Shown here one piece after another: positions 35,501 to 42,874 of a stretch of DNA of 62,117 bases (its first letter is position 1; each line of letters starts with the position of its first letter). The DNA is taken from contig JAPKZK010000077.1 in assembly GCA_026393835.1 (NCBI GenBank), positions 1-62,117 on the forward strand, given 5' to 3'. Source of the DNA: Candidatus Aminicenantota bacterium. Lineage in GTDB: Bacteria; Acidobacteriota; Aminicenantia; UBA2199. A model generated the notes under the pieces. That model did no database searches and was not told the origin of the DNA. It saw only the letters and a list, made by a program, of their open reading frames with translations. The position numbers were made by a program, and so were the translations under genes.

Positions 35501-36370
35501 ATCGTGTTGTTCGTGGCCAGGTTTATTTTTAGAGAACTGGATTTCAAATCCAGGGAAGTGGAAAATGTCATTAGCTTAATCTCATTGACTTTTATCGGGG
35601 TTTCCGTTTACTTTCTCACTTCCTTGATGCTGAAAAACACCGAATTATTGATTTTCAAGAAAAAGTTCCAGCGAAACAACGGCGCCGTTCCCGTCTCCAT
35701 GCTGTCGCCCTTTCGATTCCTGGAAAAGGTTGCGAAGGAGAGCGATGTTTATAAGGACGACTATCTTTATAAGGTTAATATATACATTTCCAGCGGCAGT
35801 TGGGAGATACGCAATGTGGGCGTCAAATTGATCGGGTTATTCAAAGACAAAAGCAAAGCCGGTTACCTGGCGGATATTTTAAAATCCCGTAAGGAAAACG
35901 GGTTTGTGAAACGGAATGCGCTGTATTCGTTGAAGCAGCTCAATGTTTGGAACGCGGATATTAAGAAATTGCTGTTGGAATTGTTGGATGACGGGTATTA
36001 TGAAGTGCGGGTGGCGGCCCTCGATTACCTGGCCCAGGAAAGCACGCCGGCGGATTATAGTACTTTTAGAGAAATTTTGCATAAACGGATGAAGCGGGCC
36101 AACATCGAAGAGAAATTGGCCATGCTGCGACTCATTGCCCGGGCCGGGGTTATCGACGAGCTGGGGTTCCTGGAAAATTTTTATTTAAGCAGTAATTCAT
36201 TGGTCCGCGAAGAATTGCTCCAGTTGATCTACAGTTTTTATCGCCGGAAATTATTGACCGCCGATGAAACCCGCGAAGAGGTGCATAAGGTTTTGATCAC
36301 TTCCAATAACCTGAGCCCTGAATTTAAATTGAAATCGATTATTAAAAAGATTTATAAGGAGATCGAATAA
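32600..36370 (+). CDS. MurG-FHA-like-MurJ-HEAT fusion protein (lipid II synthase plus flippase)
   Basis: 1256 residues joining four parts. MurG, about 1-390: VFTGGGTGGHVYPNIAIYEA, IGSGGYVAAPVLLAAS, FIHEQNAVPGRLNRF, GGSTGARNIN, CRAGAGTIKEIT. FHA-like beta domain, about 397-500 (STTIGNSYLCDAYLEG ... LVNGGVID ... QLEVAGKTFVLKSY), with the usual phosphothreonine-binding Arg and Ser-x-x-His missing. MurJ/MviN, about 507-1015, with 13-14 membrane helices (FSRLGGLFRLIFIAAYFGAS, FLPIFSRFF). A HEAT-like helical tail, about 1030-1256 (NVGVKLIGLFKDKSKAGYLA, VRVAALDYLA). MurG adds GlcNAc to lipid I at the inner leaflet and MurJ flips the resulting lipid II, so one chain could make and hand over the same molecule. 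All motifs look intact. It is 2 nt from mraY. A longer frame to 32555 overlaps the promoter and is rejected. Confidence 0.9.
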   Translation: MKHMNVVFTGGGTGGHVYPNIAIYEALREKYPEASFLYIGTKQGAEGRIVKNISQPIEFKEVLSRGLPQNLRSLKTFIALFYIFLGAVRSFFILRKFKPDIIIGSGGYVAAPVLLAASVLKIKVFIHEQNAVPGRLNRFIARFAARIGVSFASTANFFPGDKVVVTGYPLRNIIRAKKNSHTRTKFKIPAGNKVIFIFGGSTGARNINSAVVELIPTLLAMEDATVILATGRGYSDEYKAYDDTVKVLANIGIPSEMEGKLIIREYFDNIDEIYAITDLVICRAGAGTIKEITTLGLPSILIPKIDLPGDHQILNAREVQKIGGAKIVYESVKYEKNHRTIYVPETVLMDAIRETLADENALFNMRKNLRRIEKQNSTELILDELEQILKGKGKPGEEQIKMFYLQSEEGEKNIELIFDSTTIGNSYLCDAYLEGNESATLLELKIINKNERIIARRIKGTALVNGGVIDRWAEVKEDSQLEVAGKTFVLKSYLEKVEKIYTERDAANNAPGFSPGIMFSRLGGLFRLIFIAAYFGASRAADIFIVGLTIANFMRRIAAESALENAFLPIFSRFFHRVSRKKTWEAAFSVVNFTLLIALVFTVLGITLAPVIVKYLFPTFAANGMARETIAMIRLVMPYLFIITIAAVMATFLKAFNRPGVAEYSTFIFSLGAAAGIIVLYPVSGLYSMGWGLLIGGLLQGLFLAPFILKMFGSKAMQFSYKPVILFGNPFNRKYYSRLGPISLDVILTRVSELVGKVLAAGLQTGSLAYLHFSLIIYHLPFAIISQAINSVIFKEFPDHFSLFDKDKTRRLFIDGVKTNLFLLMPLSVLMIMLATPLVSILLERGAFDPAAAANTAYALQFYALGLMGWGIHSLTVRIFAARIDLKVSMILNLLMLPVNIALCVLLVKTPLKFAGVALATSISFLLFAAVRVVVLKIKLGKEQIELKFKEILVSFFKTALATLMMLIVLFVARFIFRELDFKSREVENVISLISLTFIGVSVYFLTSLMLKNTELLIFKKKFQRNNGAVPVSMLSPFRFLEKVAKESDVYKDDYLYKVNIYISSGSWEIRNVGVKLIGLFKDKSKAGYLADILKSRKENGFVKRNALYSLKQLNVWNADIKKLLLELLDDGYYEVRVAALDYLAQESTPADYSTFREILHKRMKRANIEEKLAMLRLIARAGVIDELGFLENFYLSSNSLVREELLQLIYSFYRRKLLTADETREEVHKVLITSNNLSPEFKLKSIIKKIYKEIE

Positions 36371-36372
36371 GC

Positions 36373-37470
36373 ATGCTGCAGTGGTTGATGGATTTATTAC
36401 CGGATATACCGGGCCACAGGCTGATGACGTATATCAGTTTTCGGGCCTTGAGCGCCATGTTGACGTCTTTCTTAACCGGGGTTTTGTTGGGGCGAAAACT
36501 GATTAATATTATTTACCAGTTGAATTTCAAGGATAGGTCCAGGGATTATGGGGATATTTCGCCAAGAAATAAAGACGGCACCCCCACCATGGGCGGCGTG
36601 ATTATTTTTCTTTCTTTCCTGTTGGCGTCGCTTTTATGGGGAAAGTTGGGCAATCCTTTCTTGCGCATTATATTATTTGCGGCATTCTGGTTTACCGCGT
36701 TGGGGTTTTTCGATGATTATTTGAAGAGCGTCAGGGGTTCCAGCGACGCCGGGATGAGCCGGGGGGTGAAATTGTTTTTCCAGTCGCTTTTCGGGGCGAT
36801 ATTGGCGCTGTTGGTGTTGTCCCCGGGTTCGACGCTTTTCCGTCCCGACTTAGCCACGAAACTGTTTATACCTTTTATCAAGAACCCCGTGTTGGACCTA
36901 TCTTATTTTTATTATATATTTATTATACTGGCCATTATCGGGATATCCAATGCCATTAATTTTGCCGACGGCATGGATGGGTTGGCCACGGTGCCCACGG
37001 CCCTGGTGGCCGGGGTTTACGCTGTTTTTGCCTATGTGCTGGGTAATTCCAAATTGGCGGATTATTTTTTATTCCCTTATATCGACGGGAGCGGTGAACT
37101 GGTGGTTTTGCTGGCGGCGTTGATCGGCGCCATGGCCGCTTTTTTATGGTTTAACACTTACCCGGCGGAAATATTCATGGGGGATACGGGTTCCCTGATG
37201 TTGGGCGGGGTGGTTGCCACCAGCGCCATCCTGTTGAAATGCGAAATCCTTTTCCTGGTGGCGGGTGGGGTGTTTGTATTGGAGTTTTTGTCGGTGTTTA
37301 TCCAGGATTACATCGGTATTAAGTTGTTGAAGCGTCGTATCTTTTATCGTGCGCCGATTCATCATGCGTTCCAGTTCCTGGGGATCGCCGAACCTAAAAT
37401 CGTGGTGCGGTTCTGGATATTGGCGGTGATTTTCACTTTGATCAGTCTTATCAGTATTAAATTAAGGTAG
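36373..37470 (+). CDS. mraY: Phospho-N-acetylmuramoyl-pentapeptide transferase
   Basis: 365 residues, about ten membrane helices. MraY signatures are present: PTMGGVIIFLSFL, LGFFDDYLK with the DD pair, NAINFADGMDGLATVPTALV, FLWFNTYPAEIFMGDTGSL and the C-terminal RAPIHHAFQFLG. It makes lipid I from UDP-MurNAc-pentapeptide and undecaprenyl phosphate at the inner face of the membrane, the step just before MurG. The gene follows the MurG-MurJ fusion after 2 nt, so the last two steps of lipid II synthesis and its export are on one transcript. Confidence 0.95.
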   Translation: MLQWLMDLLPDIPGHRLMTYISFRALSAMLTSFLTGVLLGRKLINIIYQLNFKDRSRDYGDISPRNKDGTPTMGGVIIFLSFLLASLLWGKLGNPFLRIILFAAFWFTALGFFDDYLKSVRGSSDAGMSRGVKLFFQSLFGAILALLVLSPGSTLFRPDLATKLFIPFIKNPVLDLSYFYYIFIILAIIGISNAINFADGMDGLATVPTALVAGVYAVFAYVLGNSKLADYFLFPYIDGSGELVVLLAALIGAMAAFLWFNTYPAEIFMGDTGSLMLGGVVATSAILLKCEILFLVAGGVFVLEFLSVFIQDYIGIKLLKRRIFYRAPIHHAFQFLGIAEPKIVVRFWILAVIFTLISLISIKLR

Positions 37471-37479
37471 GTTAATATT

Positions 37480-38172
37480 ATGAAAGATTTAAAAATCGTA
37501 TTATTGTTTTTCAGTTTTTCCATGGGGAGTTTCCTGGTTTATTTATTGGCGAATCTCCTGTATTTTTTTGCGGTTATCGCGGTAACGATCATGGTGTTTG
37601 TGTTGGGGTATATTTCCCATGTCCGGTGGTTGTTCCCGGTGTGTTTTGCGGCGTTGGTTGTCCTGGTATTTTGGGGGTTGCGAACGGTTTTTTTCAAACG
37701 GCGTTTGGGGTTGAATTTGGATTTTGCGCGGTTCCTGGTGCGTCTGGGGGACAGCGGCGGCGTGGCGGAGAATATGGCCCCGGCGAAAACAGAGCTTCCG
37801 CAAAATGTGGGCAATCTAGTAAAGGAAATAAAAGTTAATTTAAAGCAGGGTGGTATTAAGTGTATTCCCGTTAAATTGTCGATTGCGCTTGCGGCTGCAC
37901 GTATTTGCGGCCAGGAGCCGCCTTCGGGAGTAGAACAACTGCGTCGTTGGAGAGGGGATTCGGCGCGATTGTCTTTGTTGGAGGGGTTGGCGTTTGTGGT
38001 TTTATTTATTCCTTTCGGTTTGGTTTCGCTTTTATTTACGTTGGGGATGGATAATACGATAACGCAGTTGATATACGGGATGGGTTTTTTCTTTGCCTGG
38101 TTTTTGCACGCCAGTATTGTGATGCCTATTGCGGGATTGATTTTGCAAAGAAAGATGTCAGGAACTTTTTGA
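37480..38172 (+). CDS. Hypothetical membrane protein of the mraY operon
   Basis: 230 residues with about five or six membrane helices: an N-terminal pair (FSMGSFLVYLLANLLYFFAV; VTIMVFVLGYISHV), a third at LFPVCFAALVVLVFWGL, a soluble middle of about 90 residues (LNLDFARFLVRLGDSGG; GGIKCIPVKLSIALAAARIC) and a C-terminal pair (LAFVVLFIPFGLVSLLFTLG; FFFAWFLHASIVMPIAG). I do not recognise the family. It starts 9 nt after mraY, so it is probably cotranscribed and may belong to the lipid II machinery or simply share its regulation. Confidence 0.7.
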   Translation: MKDLKIVLLFFSFSMGSFLVYLLANLLYFFAVIAVTIMVFVLGYISHVRWLFPVCFAALVVLVFWGLRTVFFKRRLGLNLDFARFLVRLGDSGGVAENMAPAKTELPQNVGNLVKEIKVNLKQGGIKCIPVKLSIALAAARICGQEPPSGVEQLRRWRGDSARLSLLEGLAFVVLFIPFGLVSLLFTLGMDNTITQLIYGMGFFFAWFLHASIVMPIAGLILQRKMSGTF

Positions 38173-38180
38173 TAAATAAA

Positions 38181-38252
38181 AGTTTTTGTGAGGGTCCAGG
38201 GGGCCCCGCGGCGCGGGGGGCCTATTAAGAGTTTTTCAAAAGAGCCCCCTGG
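38181..38252. terminator. Hairpin repeat after a stop codon, copy 1
   Basis: AGTTTTTGTGAGGGTCCAGG followed by a C-rich variant of the stem and ending in CCCCCTGG. It begins 8 nt after the stop at 38172. It belongs to a family of four such elements here (38181, 39948, 49121, 54045) with the leader TTTTGGAGGGTC. It probably ends transcription. Confidence 0.6.
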
Positions 38253-38258
38253 TATTAT

Positions 38259-38287
38259 TTGAAAAAACCATATGATTATGATATATT
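38259..38287 (+). promoter_or_regulatory. Promoter of the NAD synthetase operon
   Basis: TTGAAA (38259-38264), 17-bp spacer, TATATT (38282-38287), 6 nt before the ATG at 38294: leaderless. Confidence 0.8.
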
Positions 38288-38293
38288 ATCCCC

Positions 38294-39130
38294 ATGAAAA
38301 TAAGAGCCATTCAATTCAGTCCTGCATTGGGAAATGTCGAGAAGAACATTGCCTTCCATATGAAAAAAATCGAGGAAGCCGCGGCGGATAAAAAGGATTT
38401 AATTATCTTCCCGGAGCTTAGTCTCACCGGGTACCAATTAAAAGATATCCTCTACGACGTCTCTTTAACGCCCGGGGATGAGATCATCGACCAGTTCGAA
38501 AAACTGAGCCGGAAAATCGATATCGTTATCGGCGCGCCGGTGGAAGAACCCAGGGGCGTTATCTACAACTGCGGCCTCTATTTTTCCAATGGGAAACTTT
38601 TGCACCGGCACCAGAAAACGCAACTGCCCAATTTCGGCATGTTCGAAGAGCAGATGATATTCAAAGCCGGGGACCGATATAGGACGTTTACGGTGGGCGA
38701 TTTCACCGTGGGCATCATTATTTGCCGGGAGATATTGTTCCCGGCCATTGCATATTTATATTATATGCAGGAAGTGGATTTTTTAATCGGCCTATCCAAC
38801 AGTCCTTTCCGGGGGATGTCCAGGGAAGAAGGTTTCACTTCGTTAAAGATGTGGGATCGGATGGGGGAGGTATTTTCCATTCATTTTCACCAGCATTATG
38901 TGTTTGTGAATCGCACCGGGTTCGAGGACGGCGTCGGGTTCGGCGGAGGTTCGTTTTATGCGGCCCCGGGCCAGGGTATTGTGAGCAAGGCGGCTTATTT
39001 CGATGAAGCTGTACTGGATTTCGAGATCGGTAAAGATGCGGTGCGCAGGGCGCGGTTGGCCCACAATTATTTAAGGGATGATAAGCCCGAAGTTATCTTA
39101 AAAGAGTTAGAGAGGGTATTAAATGCTTGA
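38294..39130 (+). CDS. Nitrilase-family glutaminase subunit of split NAD synthetase
   Basis: 278 residues of the carbon-nitrogen hydrolase superfamily. The Glu-Lys-Cys triad is visible: Glu in LIIFPELSLTGYQL, Lys in LHRHQKTQLPNFGMF, Cys in VGIIICREILFP. In one-chain bacterial NAD synthetases this domain frees ammonia from glutamine for the synthetase domain. Here it is a separate gene that overlaps nadE by 8 nt, so the two probably form a complex. The stand-alone alternative is an amidase/nitrilase of other function. The ATG is directly after a consensus promoter without a ribosome site. Confidence 0.85.
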   Translation: MKIRAIQFSPALGNVEKNIAFHMKKIEEAAADKKDLIIFPELSLTGYQLKDILYDVSLTPGDEIIDQFEKLSRKIDIVIGAPVEEPRGVIYNCGLYFSNGKLLHRHQKTQLPNFGMFEEQMIFKAGDRYRTFTVGDFTVGIIICREILFPAIAYLYYMQEVDFLIGLSNSPFRGMSREEGFTSLKMWDRMGEVFSIHFHQHYVFVNRTGFEDGVGFGGGSFYAAPGQGIVSKAAYFDEAVLDFEIGKDAVRRARLAHNYLRDDKPEVILKELERVLNA

Positions 39131-39944
39131 ACAAATAATGAACCTGGACGTGGTGGAAAAAGTACTGGTGAACTTTATCCAGGAAACTATCCGTAAAAAC
39201 GGCTTTCAAAACGCCATCGTGGGGGTTTCCGGCGGCATCGATTCCGCAGTGGTGTTGGCTTTGCTCCAGCGTGCATTGGGCAGCGAACACACGTTTGCGC
39301 TGTTAATGCCTTATAAATTGTCGTCGGAAGATAGTTTAAAAGACGGCAAAGACCTTTGCGAACAATTGAAGGTCCGGTACGAAGTCATCGATATTTCGCC
39401 GTCGGTGGACGGTTATTTCGACCGTTTTCCTACCGATAATAAGTTATTGATGGGGAACAAATGCGCGCGGGAGCGCATGTCTATCCTATATGATTTTTCC
39501 TCCCGGAAAAAAGCATTGGTGGCCGGTACGTCCAATAAGAGCGAGTTGTTGATCGGGTATTCCACAATTTTCGGCGATTCCGCCGCTGCCTTTTTGCCCC
39601 TGGGGGATCTTTACAAGACCCAGGTGTTTGTATTGGCGCGCCATTTGAATATCCCGGAAAAAATAATTCTCAAAAAACCATCTGCGGATTTATGGCAGGA
39701 CCAGACCGATGAGGGGGAGATCGGCGTTACTTATAAGGAACTGGATGAAATCCTGTATCGATTGGTGGACCTCCGGTTGAAGTCAGGGGAAATCGAAAAA
39801 GCCGGGTATTCTAAGCAGACGATTGAGCGGATCAAGTCTATGATAATAAGTTCGCAGTACAAGCGGACCATGCCGCAAGTATGTAAGTTGCAGCCCCGGA
39901 CCGTGGGCATCGATTTCCGTTACCCCCGCGATTGGGGTAAATAA
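39123..39944 (+). CDS. nadE: NAD+ synthetase (synthetase subunit)
   Basis: 273 residues. The PP-loop is in AIVGVSGGIDSAVVLALLQ; the deamido-NAD/ATP-binding regions are MGNKCARERMSILYDFS, LVAGTSNKSELLIGYSTIFG, FLPLGDLYKTQVF and KKPSADLWQDQTDEGEIGVT. It amidates deamido-NAD+ with ATP to give NAD+, the last step of NAD synthesis. The size fits the short NadE form that lacks its own glutaminase domain. The overlapping upstream gene supplies a probable glutaminase. The start overlaps that gene by 8 nt. Confidence 0.95.
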   Translation: MLEQIMNLDVVEKVLVNFIQETIRKNGFQNAIVGVSGGIDSAVVLALLQRALGSEHTFALLMPYKLSSEDSLKDGKDLCEQLKVRYEVIDISPSVDGYFDRFPTDNKLLMGNKCARERMSILYDFSSRKKALVAGTSNKSELLIGYSTIFGDSAAAFLPLGDLYKTQVFVLARHLNIPEKIILKKPSADLWQDQTDEGEIGVTYKELDEILYRLVDLRLKSGEIEKAGYSKQTIERIKSMIISSQYKRTMPQVCKLQPRTVGIDFRYPRDWGK

Positions 39945-39947
39945 ACA

Positions 39948-40010
39948 AAAGTTTTGGGAGGGTCCAGGGAACCTTTTTTCAAAAAGGTTCCCTGGCCGCC
40001 GGAGGCAAAT
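39948..40010. terminator. Hairpin repeat after a stop codon, copy 2
   Basis: AAAGTTTTGGGAGGGTCC, then CAGGGAACCTTTTTT pairing with AAAAAGGTTCCCTGG, 3 nt after the nadE stop. It is the best-preserved member of the family and a plausible bidirectional terminator. Confidence 0.7.
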
Positions 40011-40070
40011 CACGATAACTTAAATATGGCAAAAAGTCAAGAATTGCCGTTGAAGAAAGAAAAAGAATTC

Positions 40071-40099
40071 TTTAAAATAGTTCAGAAAGATGATACAAT
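40071..40099 (+). promoter_or_regulatory. Promoter of the Fic gene
   Basis: TTTAAA (40071-40076), 17-bp spacer, TACAAT (40094-40099) with an upstream TGA, 6 nt before the ATG at 40106. Confidence 0.65.
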
Positions 40100-40105
40100 G
40101 GCGGA

Positions 40106-41245
40106 ATGGAGGTTATTGTGAACCTGAAAGATTTTAAAGCCGGATATTTCAAACAGCAATTACAGTACAAAAGCTTCTACCCGACAACCGTTGATCGTCA
40201 ATGGCTGGTGGATGATCCCAAAATAAATGTGCTCCTGGAAAAAGCCACCCAATTATTGGGTGAATTGAATGCATTTTCATTGATTGTACCGGATGTGGAT
40301 CTTTTTATACGGATGCATATTGTCAAAGAGGCCAACAGTTCCAGCGGGATTGAAGGAACTCAAACTTCCATTGATGAAGCGGTAATGAAAAAAGAAGAGA
40401 TCGCCCCGGAAAAAAGAGATGACTGGCAGGAAGTTCGGAATTATGTTGATGCCATTAATTATGCGGTGGGGAAGCTTGCCGAATTTCCTCTTTCCAATCG
40501 GCTTTTAAGAGATACTCACTCTATTTTAATGGCAGGGGTTCGCGGCGGTCGTAAATATCCGGGTGAGTTTCGGGTCAGTCAGAATTGGATCGGCGGGTCG
40601 AACCTTTCCGATGCCGTTTTTATTCCTCCCCATCCCGACGATGTACCGGGATTGATGGGGGACCTGGAAAAATTTTGGCATGATGAAGAGATCGATGTGC
40701 CGCACCTGATTAAAATTGCCATTAGTCATTATCAGTTTGAAACCATCCATCCGTTCCTGGATAGAAATGGCAGAATTGGCCGGCTTCTAATCACCCTATA
40801 CCTGGTAAATCACCAATTGTTGGCAAAACCGACGCTATATCTTTCGGATTTTTTCGAAAAACACCGGCCTTCCTATTATGATGCCCTGTCAAGGGTACGT
40901 GAATCCAATGATTTGATTCATTGGTTAAAATTTTTTCTTAATGCCGTCATCACCACTTCCGATAAGGGGAAGAATACGTTTATCGGAATTTTCAAGTTAA
41001 GAGAAACATTTGAAAATAGAATTCTTACCCTGGGCAGAAAAACGCAGAATGCAAAAAAGCTGCTGCAATTTCTCTATAGCAAGCCGATTGTAACCGTCCA
41101 GGACGTACAGTTGGAGCTTAAAATTTCTGAAAGAACCGCCAGGGATATGTTACAGGAAATGATCCGGCTCGAGTTATTGCAGGAAGTGACGGGTTATAAG
41201 AGGAATCGGGTCTTTTCATTTAAGAGTTACCTGGACTTCTATTGA
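40106..41245 (+). CDS. Fic family AMPylase-like protein with N-terminal inhibitory motif
   Basis: 379 residues. The Fic loop reads HPFLDRNGRIGRLLI: the invariant His, Asn-Gly and Arg are present, but the residue before Asn is Arg instead of the usual Gly. Upstream, NSSSGIEGTQTS provides the S-x-x-x-E-G inhibitory helix. The PGEFRVSQNWIGG region is typical of the family that transfers AMP (or another nucleotide) to proteins. A winged-helix-like C-terminus (VQDVQLELKISERTARDML) suggests DNA binding. Two starts are possible: ATG 40106, 6 nt after the -10 box (leaderless), or GTG 40118 with GGAGG 6 nt upstream. No antitoxin gene is adjacent. Confidence 0.9.
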   Translation: MEVIVNLKDFKAGYFKQQLQYKSFYPTTVDRQWLVDDPKINVLLEKATQLLGELNAFSLIVPDVDLFIRMHIVKEANSSSGIEGTQTSIDEAVMKKEEIAPEKRDDWQEVRNYVDAINYAVGKLAEFPLSNRLLRDTHSILMAGVRGGRKYPGEFRVSQNWIGGSNLSDAVFIPPHPDDVPGLMGDLEKFWHDEEIDVPHLIKIAISHYQFETIHPFLDRNGRIGRLLITLYLVNHQLLAKPTLYLSDFFEKHRPSYYDALSRVRESNDLIHWLKFFLNAVITTSDKGKNTFIGIFKLRETFENRILTLGRKTQNAKKLLQFLYSKPIVTVQDVQLELKISERTARDMLQEMIRLELLQEVTGYKRNRVFSFKSYLDFY

Positions 41246-41270
41246 AATCTTCAACTGATTCTGGTAAAAT
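41242..41270 (+). promoter_or_regulatory. Promoter of the glycosylase fusion gene
   Basis: TTGAAA (41242-41247, overlapping the Fic stop codon), 17-bp spacer, TAAAAT (41265-41270). Confidence 0.6.
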
Positions 41271-41314
41271 TGCATTGTAAGAAAAAGGAGTTAAAACAAA
41301 AGGAACTGATCTTA

Positions 41315-41362
41315 ATGACATATCAACCTAAAAAGCAAGTTATAAAACCTCTGAAAAGTTGA
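41315..41362 (+). CDS. Possible 15-residue leader ORF before the glycosylase fusion
   Basis: MTYQPKKQVIKPLKS, with AAAGGAA upstream. Its TGA overlaps the in-frame TTG (41359) and lies just before the ATG (41368) of the next gene. It may couple translation, or be chance. Confidence 0.3.
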   Translation: MTYQPKKQVIKPLKS

Positions 41363-41367
41363 GAAGT

Positions 41368-42561
41368 ATGGAATCTTTTAAATTATTCCCACAACCGGAC
41401 GATGAAATTTGTACGCCGTTTATCTACCAGAAAGATGATGGAATATATACAAGGCTGGTAGAAGGAAAATCGGACACGCAATGGATTTCAATCGCTAAAA
41501 ATGGGAAAAATTTCCTCGTCTCCGGCGTTGAAAAAGAAAAATTAATCGGGCAAAGACCAATATCCCGGGAAAGGATTCTTGACTTTATCTCTCTCAATCC
41601 GTCGGCAAAAGAAAATTTTTTAAATTATGTCCGGGAAAACACTGTGATCCCTACCTTTACCCTGTCACTGCATGAGGCCTTGATCAAAGTATTAATCAAA
41701 CAACTCATTGGCGCAAAACAAGCTAAGAAGATATTTTCAACTTTCATAAAAAATTTTGGCTATAATTCAAATAAAGGATACGCTTTTCCTTCAATCAAAG
41801 TACTGAAGGGGCTGTCCCTTGAAGACCTGAAATCAATGAAATTAGGCTATAAAGCCCCAAGAATTTTAGAAATAATCAGGCAGATTTCTCAAGATGATAT
41901 ACTAAAGCCTCAAAACTTTCTTTCAAAGAAAATTAAGGGGTTGGGACCCTGGTCACAAGACATCTTAAGGATGGAATTTGCAAAGGACTATGCTTTTTAT
42001 CCATTCTATGATCTCAGTGGGGAGAAGATATTAGAAGAATGTGGCGTCGATCTTAACCATATATCAAAATCTGACAGGGGGGTTGCCGGTGATATCTATG
42101 TATACGCGGCCTCTTTCCTTGAAAACAAACCATTGGTTCATAAACGAAAGTCAAAAAAAGTTCCAAAAGTTTACCTGGCTTATTCTGTTACCAACAAGGA
42201 GGGTGAATCAAATTTACCTCAAATGAAACGACTGCGCGAGTGGTTAGTTAGTAAGAATTATAGTGTTTTTAATCCAACGCCAAAATTGTTTCAAGAAAAA
42301 ATTGCGAATGATGCATTAGAAAGCCTGGAAGAAGCGGATATCATTGTCGCCGATCTGTCAAAATACAGCCATGGTGTTGGGTTCGAGGTCGGGTATGCAT
42401 TTGCAAAAGAAAAAAACATTGTTTTAATAGCCGAAGAAAGTTCAAGAAAAACGGTTTCTAAGTTTTTGAAGGGGGTTTTCGAGAGTATTATTTTTTACGG
42501 AAATACCGAGCAATTAATATCCGAAGTTGAAAAAATGCTTGAATCCCGGAATATCGGTTAA
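41368..42561 (+). CDS. DNA glycosylase (HhH-GPD) fused to a nucleoside deoxyribosyltransferase/DNPH1-like domain
   Basis: About 397 residues. Residues 1-245 form an AlkA-like HhH-GPD glycosylase: KVLIKQLIGAKQAKKIFSTF, the hairpin KIKGLGPWSQDILRM and the catalytic Asp in YAFYPFYDLSGEKIL. No Lys sits in the hairpin, so it should be monofunctional. Residues about 265-390 form a nucleoside 2-deoxyribosyltransferase-like Rossmann domain: VYLAYSVTNKEGESNLPQM, ALESLEEADIIVADLS, and the catalytic-type Glu in SHGVGFEVGYAFA. Relatives of the second domain cleave the base from deoxynucleotides (DNPH1 removes 5-hydroxymethyluracil from dUMP). The fusion suggests coordinated removal of a modified base from DNA and from the nucleotide pool. 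The start could also be TTG 41359. Confidence 0.85.
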   Translation: MESFKLFPQPDDEICTPFIYQKDDGIYTRLVEGKSDTQWISIAKNGKNFLVSGVEKEKLIGQRPISRERILDFISLNPSAKENFLNYVRENTVIPTFTLSLHEALIKVLIKQLIGAKQAKKIFSTFIKNFGYNSNKGYAFPSIKVLKGLSLEDLKSMKLGYKAPRILEIIRQISQDDILKPQNFLSKKIKGLGPWSQDILRMEFAKDYAFYPFYDLSGEKILEECGVDLNHISKSDRGVAGDIYVYAASFLENKPLVHKRKSKKVPKVYLAYSVTNKEGESNLPQMKRLREWLVSKNYSVFNPTPKLFQEKIANDALESLEEADIIVADLSKYSHGVGFEVGYAFAKEKNIVLIAEESSRKTVSKFLKGVFESIIFYGNTEQLISEVEKMLESRNIG

Positions 42562-42608
42562 AAAGGCAAAGAAACCAGTTACCACGGTCTACATTATTGA
42601 ATCATATT

Positions 42609-42739
42609 CGGGCAGACACGCAGGTCTGCCCCTACAAAAGTTTCGTGCCCACGGAACACACGGAACACACGGAACACACGAAAAAAAATAAATGACCAAA
42701 CAGGAAAAAAACGGGCGAGCACGGGGGCGCGCCCCTACG
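42609..42739. repeat. Palindromic repeat remnants and CACGGAA repeats
   Basis: A GGGCAGAC/GTCTGCCC hairpin (42609-42635) and an ACGGGCGAGC/GCGCGCCCCTACG hairpin (42710-42739) are of the kind found inside the MITE-like elements. Between them is a run of CACGGAACA units (42650-42680). Confidence 0.65.
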
Positions 42740-42874
42740 TAAACATAATTGCTGCCCGAAGCCATACCGCCCTGGGCCGGCGTATCGATGCCCCAAAAGG
42801 TTTAGCGGTTTAGCGCTTAACGGCATTGGCATTATCACAGGTGATGTTTCTATATGTGTTACCGGGTAAAGTTT

